64,000 bases of DNA, from positions 62,001 through 126,000 of the forward strand of contig NC_010424.1 in NCBI RefSeq assembly GCF_000018425.1, read 5' to 3'. The notes under the pieces are model-generated. The model had not been told where the DNA came from and searched no databases. It saw nothing but the letters and a program-made list of their open reading frames with translations. Within the stretch, counting starts at the first letter, position 1. Every line of letters begins with the position of its first letter. Made by a program: the position numbers and the translations under genes. Origin of the DNA: Candidatus Desulforudis audaxviator MP104C. GTDB taxonomy: Bacteria > Bacillota > Desulfotomaculia > Desulfotomaculales > Desulforudaceae. Shown in pieces: positions 16,456-23,779 of this stretch.

Positions 16456-17919
16456 ATGGCGACTGGCGTGTTTATTGCCGGATTGGGGCCGGGGGCCGTC
16501 TCGGATGTTCCGGCGGGTCTGGTGGGGGAGTTGGCCCGTTGCGACCGGGTATTTCTGCGCACCGCCCGGCACCCAGTGGTGCCCTGGCTTCTGGAGCAGG
16601 GTCTCCGGTTTGAAGCCTTTGACCGGTACTACGAGGACGGTGACACGTTCGAGGCAGTGTACCGGAGAATCGCCGCGACGGTGATCGACGCGGCGCGGCG
16701 GGAGACGGTGGCTTACGCCGTACCCGGGCATCCTCTGGTGGCTGAGGAGGCGACCCGCTTGATTCTGGATGGAGCCCGGCGGGCCGGACTTGAAACCCGG
16801 GTGCGGCCGGCCTTGAGTTTTCTGGACGCTCTGTTCGCGGCCTTGCGCCTGGACCCGGCCGGGGGGCTTTTGATTGTGGATGCCTTGCAGCCGGCGCTTT
16901 TTGAGCCGGTACAGGCCAAGGGAGTGGTGCTGGTCCAGGTTCACGACCGGATGGTGGCCGGTGAGGCCAAAATCCACCTGATGGCCTACTATGCGGACGA
17001 ACAACCTGTGATGGTCGTCCGGGCGGCCGGCGTCCCCGGACTGGAACGGATCGAGGAAGTCCCGCTTTATGCCCTGGACCGCCTGGACTGGGTGGACCAC
17101 CTGACCTCCGTGTACATCCCGCCCGTTGCTCAATTCCGCCGGACCTACGACTTGACCCCCCTGGTGGGCATCATGGCCACACTCCGCGGCAAGGACGGTT
17201 GCCCCTGGGACCGGGAACAGACCCACCACTCCATCGGGCGTTACCTGATTGAGGAAGCATATGAGGTTCTGGACGCCATAGAACGGGAAAACGTGCATAG
17301 TCTCTGTGAAGAATTGGGAGACTTATTGTTGCAGATCGTTTTCCACGCCCAGATGGCCAGAGAAGAGGCAAGTTTCGACATGAACGACGTAGTCCGGACG
17401 GTATGCGACAAGATGGTCCACCGTCACCCCCACGTGTTCGGCCGGGAAAAAGTGCGGGATGCGGATGAGGTGCTGACCAACTGGGAAAGGCTTAAACGCA
17501 AGGAGAAGCAAGACGCCGGTGAGTCTTGCCTGGCGGGGGTTCCCCGGAGATTGCCGGCACTGCTCCGGGCCGACCGCGTGCAAGAGAAAGCCTCCCGCCT
17601 GGGGTTTGACTGGCCGGATCACCACGGGGCGCTGGCCAAGCTGGAAGAAGAACTGGGCGAGTTTCGGGAAGCGCTGGACGCCGGGGACCGGGACCGGATC
17701 ATTGAGGAACTTGGGGACCTTCTGTTTGCTACGGTAAACGTGTCCCGCCTGATTAAAGTCGATGCGGAGGAATGCCTGCGCCATACGGTGGACAAGTTCG
17801 CCCGCCGCTTTGCGCAAATCGAGGAAAGATGCCGGGTGTCGGGGCGGAAACCAGACCAGGTCTCGCTTTCGGAGATGGATGACTGGTGGGAGGAAGCAAA
17901 AAAGTTGGAGAAATCCTAG
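16456..17919 (+). CDS. mazG: Methylase-like / MazG nucleotide pyrophosphohydrolase fusion (YabN type)
   Basis: The 487-residue protein fuses an N-terminal tetrapyrrole-methylase-like domain (GLGPGAVSDVP, about residues 10-20; to about 225) with tandem MazG domains (about 240-480). CPWDREQTHHS and EELGDLLLQIVFH carry the acidic metal-binding residues. This is the YabN architecture of Firmicutes. MazG hydrolyses nucleoside triphosphates; the methylase part has no proven role. ATG 16456 is chosen because the longer frame runs back into spoVT. spoVB, usually between spoVT and yabN, is absent. Confidence 0.94.
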   Translation: MATGVFIAGLGPGAVSDVPAGLVGELARCDRVFLRTARHPVVPWLLEQGLRFEAFDRYYEDGDTFEAVYRRIAATVIDAARRETVAYAVPGHPLVAEEATRLILDGARRAGLETRVRPALSFLDALFAALRLDPAGGLLIVDALQPALFEPVQAKGVVLVQVHDRMVAGEAKIHLMAYYADEQPVMVVRAAGVPGLERIEEVPLYALDRLDWVDHLTSVYIPPVAQFRRTYDLTPLVGIMATLRGKDGCPWDREQTHHSIGRYLIEEAYEVLDAIERENVHSLCEELGDLLLQIVFHAQMAREEASFDMNDVVRTVCDKMVHRHPHVFGREKVRDADEVLTNWERLKRKEKQDAGESCLAGVPRRLPALLRADRVQEKASRLGFDWPDHHGALAKLEEELGEFREALDAGDRDRIIEELGDLLFATVNVSRLIKVDAEECLRHTVDKFARRFAQIEERCRVSGRKPDQVSLSEMDDWWEEAKKLEKS

Positions 17920-18007
17920 GAAAACTTTGCTGGCGGGCAGGAAAAGCTGCAAAGTAAAAGAATAGTAGAGAACCAATAACCCTAAAAACTTGAAGGAGGG
18001 CATCGCC

Positions 18008-18283
18008 GTGAACAAGGCTGAACTCATTTCGAGTGTCGCCGAAAAAACGAACCTGACCAAGAAGGATGCCGAAAAAGCGCTTTCCGCAATGCTTGAAAGC
18101 ATTAGGGAGGCCCTTTCCGCCGGGGACAAGGTTCAGCTTGTCGGGTTCGGCACTTTTGAGACCCGGGAGAGAGCGGCTCGTAAGGGGAGAAATCCTCAGA
18201 CCGGCGAGGAGATCGACATCGCGGCCACGAAGGTTCCGGTTTTCAAGGCCGGAAAGGAGTTGCGGGAGTCGGTCGGCAAGTAA
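18008..18283 (+). CDS. hup: DNA-binding protein HU
   Basis: The 91-residue histone-like protein has the HU start NKAELI, the [23 protein letters not shown] arm region and a short C-terminal helix. It bends DNA non-specifically and compacts the nucleoid. GTG 18008, 7 bases after AAGGAGGG, is the start; the longer frame from 17990 would consume the ribosome site. Confidence 0.97.
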
Positions 18284-18292
18284 AGGAGACCC

Positions 18293-18559
18293 GTGCGGCT
18301 AGACAAGTTCCTGAAGGTGTCACGCCTGATCAAGCGCCGTGCCCTGGCCAAAGAAGTGTGCGACCAGGGGTTGGTTACCGTGAACGGGCGGCTTGCCAAG
18401 GCCGGGACCCCGGTGAACCCGGGAGATATTGTGCGGGTGCAATTGGGTTCCCGTAATCTTTATTTTGAGGTCCTGAGGCTGGATGAGCACGTGCCGGCCG
18501 GATCGGCGGCTGATTTATACCGTCCACTCGACAATGGGAAAGTAAGTGGGCCGGGGTGA
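18293..18559 (+). CDS. rqcP: S4-domain RNA-binding protein RqcP (YabO/Hsp15-like)
   Basis: The 88-residue protein is essentially one S4 domain: RLDKFLKVSRLIKRRALAKE, then GLVTVNGRLAKAGTPVNPGD. RqcP supports alanine tailing of stalled nascent chains with RqcH on the large subunit. It starts with GTG 9 bases after hup, behind AAAGGAGA, and both share a transcript ended by the two hairpins downstream. Confidence 0.92.
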   Translation: MRLDKFLKVSRLIKRRALAKEVCDQGLVTVNGRLAKAGTPVNPGDIVRVQLGSRNLYFEVLRLDEHVPAGSAADLYRPLDNGKVSGPG

Positions 18560-18592
18560 CAACCTCTAGTTTGGTGTTGCCTGTTGAGGTTT

Positions 18593-18621
18593 AAGGAAGG
18601 GTTGAGTCAAGGCCCTTCCTT
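18593..18621 (+). terminator. Hairpin after rqcP
   Basis: AAGGAAGGG pairs with CCCTTCCTT across an 11-base loop, followed by AGATTATTTATT. It is the first of two tandem hairpins closing the hup-rqcP unit; the T-tract is interrupted. Confidence 0.65.
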
Positions 18622-18638
18622 AGATTATTTATTGTGTC

Positions 18639-18668
18639 GGCCGCCGATAAACGGCGGCCTGCCTTTTT
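18639..18668 (+). terminator. Second intrinsic terminator before yabP
   Basis: GGCCGCCG-ATAAA-CGGCGGCC is a perfect 8-bp GC stem followed by TGCCTTTTT. It separates housekeeping transcription from the sporulation genes yabP-yabQ. Confidence 0.85.
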
Positions 18669-18747
18669 AGCATATCATCCCCGGGACGGGGCATATCCAT
18701 TAGGTATCAATACACACTTGCGCCAACAACCGGAGGGGGGGCGGGAT

Positions 18748-19026
18748 GTGAACGAGGAAGCCAGGCACCGGATCGAAGTAGGGCAGCGCAAGGAGACCAG
18801 GGTCGATGGGGTGCGGCACGTGGAGAGTTTTACCGAGCAAGAAATCTCGGTCGACACCAATATGGGTCTTCTTGTGCTCGCCGGAGAAGGTCTGAATATC
18901 ACCCAGCTCGATCTGGAAGCGGGGAAGCTCCAGGTGGAGGGCTATATCAACAGCATCGAGTATAAGGAGGCTGGATACCGGAAAGCCCGCCGCGGCAAGA
19001 AGCTTCTGGGCCGCATTCTGAAATAG
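18748..19026 (+). CDS. yabP: Sporulation protein YabP
   Basis: The 92-residue protein belongs to the YabP/YqfC family: a short charged start, then a beta-rich core with NMGLLVLAGEGLNITQLDL and VEGYINSIEY. YabP is expressed in the mother cell and affects spore envelope assembly in Bacillus. GTG 18748 follows a GGAGGGGGGGCGGG site. A weak sigma-E-like pair (GCATATCC and AATACACA, 18691-18716) has a spacer shorter than ideal. Confidence 0.9.
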   Translation: MNEEARHRIEVGQRKETRVDGVRHVESFTEQEISVDTNMGLLVLAGEGLNITQLDLEAGKLQVEGYINSIEYKEAGYRKARRGKKLLGRILK

Positions 19027-19069
19027 CGCAGGAGCGCTGTTTGCCCGCGGGATGAAGGGGGGTCCGGCC

Positions 19070-19525
19070 TTGTCTCTGGAGACCCAGTTCGCCGTCTTTC
19101 TCTTATCAATCGTGATCGGGACGGGAGCCGCCTTTCTTTTTGATTTCTACCGGGTGGCCAGACTGAGCTTGAGGCTCGGCCGGTGGGGTACCGGTGTGGG
19201 CGACCTGCTCGCCTGGATGGTGCTGACGGTGGTGGTTTTCGGCCTCCTACTGCCGGCCAACTGGGGCGAGGTGCGCTGGTACATCCTGTTGGGGCTGGGC
19301 GCGGGGGCGCTCCTGTACCACCGCAGCCTTTCCCGGTTCGGTGCGGCCTGTTGGGAGCGCTTCATCCGTTTTGCCGACCGGCTGATCCGGGTTCTGGCCA
19401 GCCCTTTCCTGTTTGCCTGGCGAACGGCGGTTGCCGTGTTCCGGATCGCGGCCCGGTCCCTCGACGGGATACGCGTGCGCCTCCGCCGCCGTCTTCCTCC
19501 ACCTCCCGAGGACCAGCAGCTATAA
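19070..19525 (+). CDS. yabQ: Spore cortex biosynthesis membrane protein YabQ
   Basis: The 151-residue protein has the YabQ start SLETQFAVFLLSIV, about three to four N-terminal membrane helices (residues 5-95) and an Arg/Pro-rich cytoplasmic tail. YabQ is needed for cortex formation. TTG 19070 is preferred over ATG 19052 because AAGGGGGG sits at the right distance and the product then begins as YabQ proteins do. It follows yabP closely. Confidence 0.9.
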   Translation: MSLETQFAVFLLSIVIGTGAAFLFDFYRVARLSLRLGRWGTGVGDLLAWMVLTVVVFGLLLPANWGEVRWYILLGLGAGALLYHRSLSRFGAACWERFIRFADRLIRVLASPFLFAWRTAVAVFRIAARSLDGIRVRLRRRLPPPPEDQQL

Positions 19526-19858
19526 GCTGGGGAAGGCTTGAATGCGGGAACCAACCAGGGCTCCGACGAGAGCGGCCAGAATCAACGGGACCCAGAGATT
19601 GAAAACGCCCGTAATGTCCGGAGCTGTTTGCTGGTAGGCGGCCACCAGGTCCACCGCCAGACCGCCCACGGCCGGAACCAGACCCAGGAGCAGTTTTTTC
19701 CGGGGGGAAAGTTGGGCCACCAGGAACCCCATCAACGACGCGAACAACAGCAGCACCGGCATTGTGTGCCCCCGCTCCGCGGTGATGTAGAGCAGCGCGG
19801 TGGCGAAAGCCAGGAATATCAGCAGTTGCGGCCAGGGGATGTTCTTCTTGCGTCGCAT
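19520..19858 (-). CDS. Small membrane protein of unknown function
   Basis: The 112-residue protein has a short basic N-terminus (MRRKKN) and four predicted membrane segments that fill most of its length. No catalytic motif is visible. ATG 19858, behind GAGGAGATAACC, is preferred over the longer start at 19885, which lacks a ribosome site. It ends 6 bases into the convergent yabQ gene and follows a second membrane gene at 3-base spacing, forming a two-gene minus-strand unit inside the sporulation block. Confidence 0.7.
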   Translation of the reverse strand: MRRKKNIPWPQLLIFLAFATALLYITAERGHTMPVLLLFASLMGFLVAQLSPRKKLLLGLVPAVGGLAVDLVAAYQQTAPDITGVFNLWVPLILAALVGALVGSRIQAFPSL

Positions 19859-19860
19859 GG

Positions 19861-20151
19861 TTATCTCCTCATCAGGCGGCGCCACAGTACGAACAAAAGG
19901 CCGGCGCCCAGGGCAAAAAACAGTATGATGGCACCGATGGCCAGTACCAGGCAGACGGCAACCAGACCGGCCACGGCCAAGACAGCCAGGGCCAGCGGGG
20001 AAAAAGGCCTGGTGTTCTTGTAGTAGTAAAAGCGACCCTGCCAGGTCCCGTTCTCCGGCCTGCGAGGTCCTCCTTGGGTCTTCCGCTTTTCAGGGACGTA
20101 CTCCACGATCATTTCGGGTTTCCGATCTTTCCCCCGGTCTTGATCGTTCAT
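19861..20151 (-). CDS. Small membrane protein of unknown function
   Basis: The 96-residue protein has a hydrophilic, charged N-terminal half (MNDQDRGKDRK onward, about 1-50) and one long or two short membrane helices (about 53-90), ending in Arg-rich residues. The start is ATG 20151 with GAGGAG upstream. It is the first gene of a two-gene minus-strand unit. I do not recognise a family. Confidence 0.65.
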   Translation of the reverse strand: MNDQDRGKDRKPEMIVEYVPEKRKTQGGPRRPENGTWQGRFYYYKNTRPFSPLALAVLAVAGLVAVCLVLAIGAIILFFALGAGLLFVLWRRLMRR

Positions 20152-20340
20152 GATACACACTCCTCAGCCTGTGCCCTAAACAAGCATTCAGAACCCATCA
20201 TCGAGTGCCGTTTGCTCGTCAAGGTCATTCTTAACGTACCATATTCCTTAATTCTTCTGCATGTTAGGGGGTTTCTCCTTCCAGGGATCCTTTCTCGGCA
20301 CCAATGCCCCGTGGAAGCGCCAACCGGATAGAGGGTTCCC
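20152..20340. other. Non-coding part of the 551-base gap between the membrane genes and the HTH gene
   Basis: The first 189 bases of this gap must hold the minus-strand promoter for the two small membrane genes; no clear -35/-10 pair is seen. The rest of the gap contains a chemoreceptor-like remnant, a terminator and DnaA-box-like sequences, listed separately. Confidence 0.4.
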
Positions 20341-20496
20341 AATAACGCCACCGGACAGGCCGGTCAAGCCAGTCCAAACGTGGTTCATTCTGCACAGGAT
20401 ATGAGCATGATGGTGCAGCAGGTGGGCCAGCTGGCGCAAGATCTAGCGAAACGGGCTGATGATCTGCGCGAATCTGTAAAAGTCTTCAAGCTTTAA
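20341..20496 (+). pseudogene. Remnant resembling the C-terminus of a methyl-accepting chemotaxis protein
   Basis: A plus-strand frame ending TAA at 20494-20496 encodes SAQDMSMMVQQVGQLAQDL and then AKRADDLRESVKVFKL. The heptad pattern and final VKVFKL resemble chemoreceptor ends. A stop codon lies just upstream (about 20329-20331) and no start or body of the gene exists, so it would be a decayed fragment. The match is by eye only. Confidence 0.4.
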
Positions 20497-20547
20497 TAGT
20501 CGGATTGTCGTTCGGCACTGCCGATGACCTTCATTCCCGATTATCCC

Positions 20548-20594
20548 CGGGCCTTACCCCTTATGGCGGGCCCGAGTATTTTATTTATTTTTTG
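20548..20594 (+). terminator. Hairpin with T-rich tail
   Basis: CGGGCC (20548-20553) pairs with GGCCCG (20569-20574) across a 15-base loop, followed by AGTATTTTATTTATTTTTT. It may be the terminator of the lost chemoreceptor-like gene. Confidence 0.55.
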
Positions 20595-20678
20595 GAATTT
20601 TTTTTACTGCACGGCAGGGAAATCCTTGCTTTAATAGAATAGCAACACTTAATTTCTGTAGTCAAATTGTACACACAC

Positions 20679-20699
20679 TGTGGACAAGGCCGTGGATAA
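20679..20699. promoter_or_regulatory. Two tandem DnaA-box-like nonamers
   Basis: TGTGGACAA (20679-20687) and CGTGGATAA (20691-20699) each differ by one base from the DnaA-box complement TGTGGATAA. Their starts are 12 bases apart, immediately before the HTH gene and after an AT-rich stretch. They might let DnaA regulate this gene or reflect chance. Confidence 0.35.
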
Positions 20700-20702
20700 G
20701 CG

Positions 20703-20954
20703 GTGCAGATCGAAATCAGAGGCGCCGAGCGCCTCAGCCTTCGTGAGCGCCAGGTGGTAGCGCTCAAGGAACTCGGCTATTCCAACGGTGCCGTGGCGAA
20801 GAAGCTAGGCTTGAGCCCGAGCACCGTGGCCACCCTTTTCAACCGGGCCCGAACCAAGGGTTACCAGGTGGTGCTGGTCATCAGCGGCGACCCGCTGGGC
20901 ATCTTCGGTGAAGAGGAAGGAGGTGAGCCCGACAGTGCAGACGACGACGGCTAG
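20703..20954 (+). CDS. Small sigma-region-4/LuxR-like HTH protein
   Basis: The 83-residue protein has one helix-turn-helix: LSLRERQVVALKELGYSNGAVAKKLGLSPSTVATLFNRAR (residues about 11-50) is patterned like sigma-70 region 4 or GerE domains. A hydrophobic strand and an acidic tail (EEEGGEPDSADDDG) follow. No good ribosome site precedes GTG 20703, so translation may be leaderless or weak. It overlaps divIC by 20 bases. Its DNA target is unknown. Confidence 0.65.
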   Translation: MQIEIRGAERLSLRERQVVALKELGYSNGAVAKKLGLSPSTVATLFNRARTKGYQVVLVISGDPLGIFGEEEGGEPDSADDDG

Positions 20955-21279
20955 GCGCCGGTTCAACCCGGTGAAGAGCAGGCTGCCGGTTATGCTCCTG
21001 ATCGTCCTGCTGACCTATTTCTCAGTGTCTCTCGGCTTCCAGTTGAACAAGCTCTGGACCATGCAGAACTCGATCATGGAGATGAAGGATCAGGTGGTAC
21101 AACTGCGGAGCCAGAATGAATACCTGTGGGAACGCCTAACCATACTGCAATCGGAGGGTTACATCGAAGAGACGGCCCGGGAGCGCCTGGGCCTGATCAG
21201 GCCGGGGGAAGTGCGGATCGTGCCGGTGCTTCCGGAGGACAGTGGCGGTCAGATACCGGACCGGAGTATCAAAGACTGA
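20935..21279 (+). CDS. divIC: Cell-division protein DivIC/FtsB-like
   Basis: The 114-residue bitopic protein has a short basic cytoplasmic segment, one membrane helix (LPVMLLIVLLTYFSVSL, about residues 18-34) and a coiled coil (about 40-75), then the ERLGLIRPGE motif typical of DivIC/FtsB. It stabilises FtsL-FtsI at the septum. GTG 20935, 8 bases after GGAGGTGA, is chosen over an upstream ATG. Its position between yabQ and spoIIE is conserved. Confidence 0.88.
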   Translation: MQTTTARRRFNPVKSRLPVMLLIVLLTYFSVSLGFQLNKLWTMQNSIMEMKDQVVQLRSQNEYLWERLTILQSEGYIEETARERLGLIRPGEVRIVPVLPEDSGGQIPDRSIKD

Positions 21280-21367
21280 GAAAAGAGGATATTTGTACCG
21301 GTTAGGCGAAATGTTAAGCAACATCCGGACCACGTCTGCCGTGCCCGGGAGGGGGCGTGTACAGGCG

Positions 21368-21529
21368 GTGAACATAAAAAGGAACAAGAAGAAATACCGG
21401 CCAACGCTGCGTATCAGGGTGCGCCGCACGCTCGGCTTCGTGCTGGGGGTTTTTTTCCTCGTCCTTATTGACTTTGGCTACCATATCCTACCTGGGTTGA
21501 CCAGAAGATTCAAGAGAAAAACCAAGTAA
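21368..21529 (+). CDS. Small basic membrane protein, unknown
   Basis: From GTG 21368 (behind GGGAGGGGG at a rather long distance) the frame encodes 53 residues: a very basic start (NIKRNKKKYR), one membrane helix (LGFVLGVFFLVLIDFGYHIL) and a basic tail. Longer starts upstream (21242, 21311) are possible. In Bacillus an S1-domain gene stands here; this product does not resemble it. It may be real but the start is unsure. Confidence 0.4.
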   Translation: MNIKRNKKKYRPTLRIRVRRTLGFVLGVFFLVLIDFGYHILPGLTRRFKRKTK

Positions 21530-21596
21530 GCCTCCGGATGAACCGGGGGCCTACGTTGGTTGACCGGGCGCCAATTATTAAGCGTACTACTCGAAG

Positions 21597-22466
21597 TCAG
21601 GGAATGACCTTGTTCAACGGGTACTCAATGATATCTTGGGCTCCGGCCCTTTTCAGGATCGGGATCAGGTCCCGCACCTGCTGCTCGTTCAGGATGGTCT
21701 CGATGGCGACCCAGTCGCTGTTGAACAACTGGGAGACAGTCGGGTGTTTCATTGCGGGGAGCACGCCGAGCACGGCGTCGATCCGGTCTCCCGGGACGTT
21801 CATCTTCAGCCCGACCATGTTCTCGGCCCGGAGGGCCCCGGTTAGCAGGACAGTGAGATTCAGTAGTTTCTCGCGTTTCCAAGGATCGGCCCAGGCAGCC
21901 CGGTTGGCGTGCAGTTTGGTGTTGGACTCCAGGATGACGGCCAGAATCCGCAGGTTGTTAGCCCGCAGCGAACTCCCGGTTTCGGTCAGGTCGGCGATGG
22001 CGTCAACCAGATTGGGCACTTTAACCTCGGTGGCACCGTAGGAATACTCAACAATGGCCTCCACGCCCTGCGCCGCCAAATACCGGCGGGTCACGTTCAC
22101 CAGTTCGGTGGCGATCCGCTTGCCCTGCAGGTCGCGCACTTCTCTGATATCGCTGTCGTTGGCCACCGCCAGGACCAAGCGTACCGGCCGCTGAGACCGT
22201 TTGCTGTAGATTAGGTCGGCCACCTCGACCACATCGGCCTCGTTTTCCATGATCCAGTCGAGGCCGCTCAAGCCGGCGTCGAGTACGCCCTCGTGCACGT
22301 AGCGGGGAATCTCCTGGGCCCGCATCAGCAGGATTTCGAGTTCAGGGTCGTTTACGGCCGGGTAGTAGGAGCGGGAATTAACCTGCAAGTCGTAGCCCGC
22401 CTTCTTGAACAGTTGGAAGGTCTTCTCCTGCAAGCTCCCCTTGGGCAGTCCGAGACGCAGTTTCAA
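21597..22466 (-). CDS. hisG: ATP phosphoribosyltransferase, long form
   Basis: The 289-residue enzyme catalyses the first step of histidine synthesis. It has LRLGLPKGSLQE at the start, the catalytic bilobal domain, and a C-terminal regulatory domain (about 210-285) seen in HisG-long, which works without HisZ. The frame is open to 22631, but TTG 22466 follows AAGGAGGACC and gives the family N-terminus. It is a lone his gene, opposite in strand to the sporulation block. Confidence 0.92.
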   Translation of the reverse strand: MKLRLGLPKGSLQEKTFQLFKKAGYDLQVNSRSYYPAVNDPELEILLMRAQEIPRYVHEGVLDAGLSGLDWIMENEADVVEVADLIYSKRSQRPVRLVLAVANDSDIREVRDLQGKRIATELVNVTRRYLAAQGVEAIVEYSYGATEVKVPNLVDAIADLTETGSSLRANNLRILAVILESNTKLHANRAAWADPWKREKLLNLTVLLTGALRAENMVGLKMNVPGDRIDAVLGVLPAMKHPTVSQLFNSDWVAIETILNEQQVRDLIPILKRAGAQDIIEYPLNKVIP

Positions 22467-22575
22467 TGTATTTGGTCCTCCTTGGGTGATGATTATTGCC
22501 ACGTGCCGCACATGCTTATGTATACCGGAAAAAAGCGGAACCGTCAACCGGACCTTGAGAGGTGGGAGGCGGGAT

Positions 22576-22610
22576 GTGAGAGGTGAGAAGTGAGAAGTGA
22601 GAAGTGGGAG
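22576..22610. repeat. Heptamer-period repeat (5 units)
   Basis: GTGAGAG, three GTGAGAA and GTGGGAG follow each other without gaps in the hisG/ppx divergent region. The period equals that of the repeats near 4.18, 31.80, 38.17 and 43.63 kb. Confidence 0.75.
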
Positions 22611-22684
22611 GGAAAGAGAGGTACCAGGCACTTAACTTATTTTGCCGGGATGCTGGTCAAGAAAACTCAAAGGGGCAATCCCCG

Positions 22685-22707
22685 AAAAAGGTGTCAGACA
22701 CCTTTTT
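22685..22707. repeat. Single palindromic repeat (AAAAAGGTGTCAGACACCTTTTT)
   Basis: This 23-base near-perfect palindrome is the same design as the arms at 12051-12141 with a changed core (GTGTCAGACAC for GGGTCAGGCCC). It sits upstream of ppx and probably belongs to the same dispersed repeat family. Confidence 0.55.
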
Positions 22708-22799
22708 CTTTCCAAGAAGATCAGATCTGGGTTTCTATGTCCTGGTGTACACTATTATTGTCAGGGCTGATAAGTACCGGCACCCGGGAGGGAAAGCAG

Positions 22800-23702
22800 T
22801 TGACTACCTTGGTCGGCGTGATCGACATCGGCACCAACTCCACCCGGCTGTTAATCGCCCGGGTATCGGCCAAAGGGCGGCTGGACGTCGTCCGGACGGC
22901 GTTGACCACCACCCGCCTGGGTGAAAGTTTGGCCGGCGGCGTGCTCCTGGACCGGGCCATGGCCCGGACGATCGACTGCCTGGTCGGGTACCGGGCGGCG
23001 CTTGCCGAATACGGGGCGGACGAGGTGGTGGTGGCGGCCACCGCGGCCGTCCGCGAGGCGGCCAACCGGGACGAATTCCTGAGGCGGGTGATGGACGCCA
23101 CCGGCTTCAAGGTGCGGGTGCTCTCCGGGCCCGAGGAGGCGGCCTACGGATTCCTGGGGGTGGTTTCAGGCCTGGACCTGGACCCGGCCGATATTGTGGT
23201 CGCCGATGTCGGGGGGGGCAGCACCGAGTTTGTCTGGCTCGAGGAAGGGTCGCCGGCCTGCCGGAGCCTGCCCGTCGGCGCGGTGCGGATGACCGAGAAG
23301 CCCCACACCGACGCCGAAATCGCCGCCCTGATCCGCCCGCTGGTGGACGAGATGCGCGGGCGGGACGCCCGGCAACTGGTGGGGGTGGGCGGGACGGTCA
23401 CCACCCTGGCGGCCATGGTGCTCGAACTGGACGTCTACGACCCGGAGCGGGTCCACGGTATGAAACTGGACCGGGCAGCGGTCCACCGGCTCTCGGTGCG
23501 CCTGGAGGCAGCCGGACTGGCCGAGCGGAAACGCATGCCGGGACTGCAGCCGGAGCGGGCCGACATTATCCCGGCCGGGGCACGGATCGTGCATTGCATC
23601 ATGCAGGTGCTTGAAGCGCCCGACCTGATCGTGAGCGAGGCCGACATTCTTCACGGACTGGCTCTGTACGGTCATCCGGTTGTCGAAAGAAAAACGGAGT
23701 AG
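22800..23702 (+). CDS. ppx: Exopolyphosphatase / pppGpp phosphohydrolase family protein
   Basis: The 300-residue protein has the Ppx/GppA phosphate loops: GVIDIGTNSTRLLIA (about residues 5-19) and ADVGGGSTEFVW (about 135-146), plus GVGGTVTTLAAM. Members release phosphate from polyphosphate or convert pppGpp to ppGpp. At this length it is the short form lacking the C-terminal HD-like domain. TTG 22800, 8 bases after GGGAGG, gives the correct N-terminus. The spoIIE control region overlaps its 3' end. Confidence 0.9.
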   Translation: MTTLVGVIDIGTNSTRLLIARVSAKGRLDVVRTALTTTRLGESLAGGVLLDRAMARTIDCLVGYRAALAEYGADEVVVAATAAVREAANRDEFLRRVMDATGFKVRVLSGPEEAAYGFLGVVSGLDLDPADIVVADVGGGSTEFVWLEEGSPACRSLPVGAVRMTEKPHTDAEIAALIRPLVDEMRGRDARQLVGVGGTVTTLAAMVLELDVYDPERVHGMKLDRAAVHRLSVRLEAAGLAERKRMPGLQPERADIIPAGARIVHCIMQVLEAPDLIVSEADILHGLALYGHPVVERKTE

Positions 23703-23746
23703 ATTAACCCAATCTGACAGGAATCTCCCAGGACGTATATTACAAT
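23681..23746 (+). promoter_or_regulatory. Spo0A-type promoter of spoIIE
   Basis: A perfect Spo0A box, TGTCGAA, lies at 23681-23687. CTGACA (23714-23719) and TACAAT (23741-23746) form -35 and -10 elements with a 21-base spacer. In Bacillus, spoIIE and spoIIG are sigma-A promoters with abnormally long 21-22-base spacers that need phosphorylated Spo0A. Sequence, spacing and gene agree. Confidence 0.75.
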
Positions 23747-23779
23747 AAAGTTAAATTCCATGTTCTGGGAGTTGAGCAA

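Noticed and set aside
20641-20702. Chromosomal replication origin
   Set aside because: Only two imperfect DnaA boxes are seen and neither dnaA, dnaN nor gyrB is nearby.
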